In this document: piece after piece, positions 21,382 through 21,698 of the stretch
Layout: each line of letters opens with the position of its first letter
Position numbering within the stretch: the first letter of the stretch is position 1
Source of the DNA: a virus
Reading direction: 5' to 3' (one strand)
Virus record (IMG/VR): IMGVR_UViG_3300030107_000837
Coordinates: 1-21,698 of that record
DNA: 21,698 nt
The notes under the pieces: generated by a model
Told to the model about the DNA's origin: nothing
The model's input: the letters and a program-made list of their open reading frames with translations, nothing else
Database searches by the model: none
Translations under genes and position numbers: made by a program

Positions 21382-21403
21382 GTTATTTGTTGTGTTTGTG
21401 GGC

Positions 21404-21698
21404 TTATGCCCAGATGTTATAAAGTCTTTCGACGTAATTCATTCCGTTGTTAGTTAGTCCTCCTTGCGGTAAGAAATAGGAGTCTTCGTCGTGGAATTCT
21501 TGCAAGGAGTGCCATAATTCTATGGGAAATCCTTTATACGGTTTTTTAAGAATGTCTTCTAGTGATGTTTCCGTCCACATATGTAAAGCTCTTGCAATAT
21601 CTACGCCGTTTATTTTATTATGGTCTTCTATGAATAGACCAACAGCGCACATTTTACCTTCAGTGGATTGGTAGGCACAACCAGAAGGTTCTCCTTCA
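21404..21698 (-). CDS. Conserved hypothetical early protein (5' end outside the window)
   Basis: The frame is open from the right edge to the stop at 21404, and the upstream codons in frame read EGEPSGCAYQSTEGKMCAVG, so the ATG at 21652 is internal and the true start lies beyond 21698. The pattern 'SGC-x-Y ... G-K-M-CAVG-x-x-I-x-D' is one I recognise from a family of uncharacterised phage and bacterial proteins (consensus 'C-x-Y...G-x-x-CAVG-x-LIPD'). Two cysteines and the CAVG motif are the conserved core. The remainder (WHSLQEFHDEDSYFLPQGGL...) gives no further clue. The function is unknown. It is the first of three co-oriented early genes, 22 bases from the next start. Confidence 0.75.
   Translation of the reverse strand, partial: EGEPSGCAYQSTEGKMCAVGLFIEDHNKINGVDIARALHMWTETSLEDILKKPYKGFPIELWHSLQEFHDEDSYFLPQGGLTNNGMNYVERLYNIWA

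Noticed and set aside
21405-21652. ATG at 21652 as the true start of the rightmost gene
   Set aside because: The frame is open to the window edge and the upstream residues (SGCAYQSTEGK) belong to the family pattern, so the gene is 5'-truncated.

Overview
The window is a contiguous piece of a T7-like podovirus genome (Autographiviridae-type, with its own single-subunit RNA polymerase). Every gene I can support lies on the minus strand, so the genome reads right to left here. The evidence is gene content plus near-complete T7 gene order: RNA polymerase, gp2.5-like ssDNA-binding protein, endonuclease I, primase-helicase, DNA polymerase, gp6-like exonuclease, portal, scaffold, major capsid protein (MCP), tail tubular proteins A and B, and internal virion proteins gp13, gp14 and gp15. 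There is no integrase, repressor, tRNA, CRISPR array or insertion sequence in the window. The host cannot be named from this sequence. Several genes have good Shine-Dalgarno sites (AAGGAG, AAAGGA), so the host uses them.

Layout in transcription order. (1) 21698-20300, early accessory genes: a partial conserved hypothetical, an Ala/Ser/Glu-rich coiled-coil-like protein, and a GP88-family cysteine-rich protein. (2) 20299-19928, a 372-base non-coding region: a 17-bp stem-loop, a tract almost without G on the sense strand, and inverted repeats just before the RNA polymerase start. (3) 19927-12033, transcription and replication: RNA polymerase, SSB, endonuclease I, primase-helicase (with a likely internal start giving a helicase-only form), a small PD-(D/E)XK-like protein, DNA polymerase and exonuclease, tightly packed with ATGA/TGATG/TAAATG junctions. 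(4) 12048-10294: a dNTP-diphosphohydrolase-like small protein, a small conserved protein, a gp7.3-like protein, a beta-rich small protein and a LamG-like structural protein. (5) 10276-5631, head genes: portal, scaffold, then a compact lysis cassette lying between scaffold and MCP, then MCP followed by a strong terminator. (6) 5563-1, tail and internal core: gp11-, gp12-, gp13- and gp14-like proteins and the N-terminal part of a gp15-like protein.

How the genes work together: the phage RNA polymerase transcribes the downstream genes. The replication proteins copy the DNA, while endonuclease I and the exonuclease resolve and degrade DNA. The portal, scaffold and MCP build the procapsid, the gp11/12 proteins add the tail tube, and gp13-15 form the internal core and ejection machinery. 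The cassette at 7937-6792 (two small lipoproteins, a holin-like protein, a 50-aa basic protein and an amidase) probably performs lysis.

Most unusual points: the lysis cassette embedded in the head module with small genes nested in different frames, two of them too short for ordinary gene calling; a recurring A/C-rich leader in place of a Shine-Dalgarno site before several early/replication genes and the internal helicase start; the structured, G-depleted region before the RNA polymerase; and strong base-composition differences between modules.
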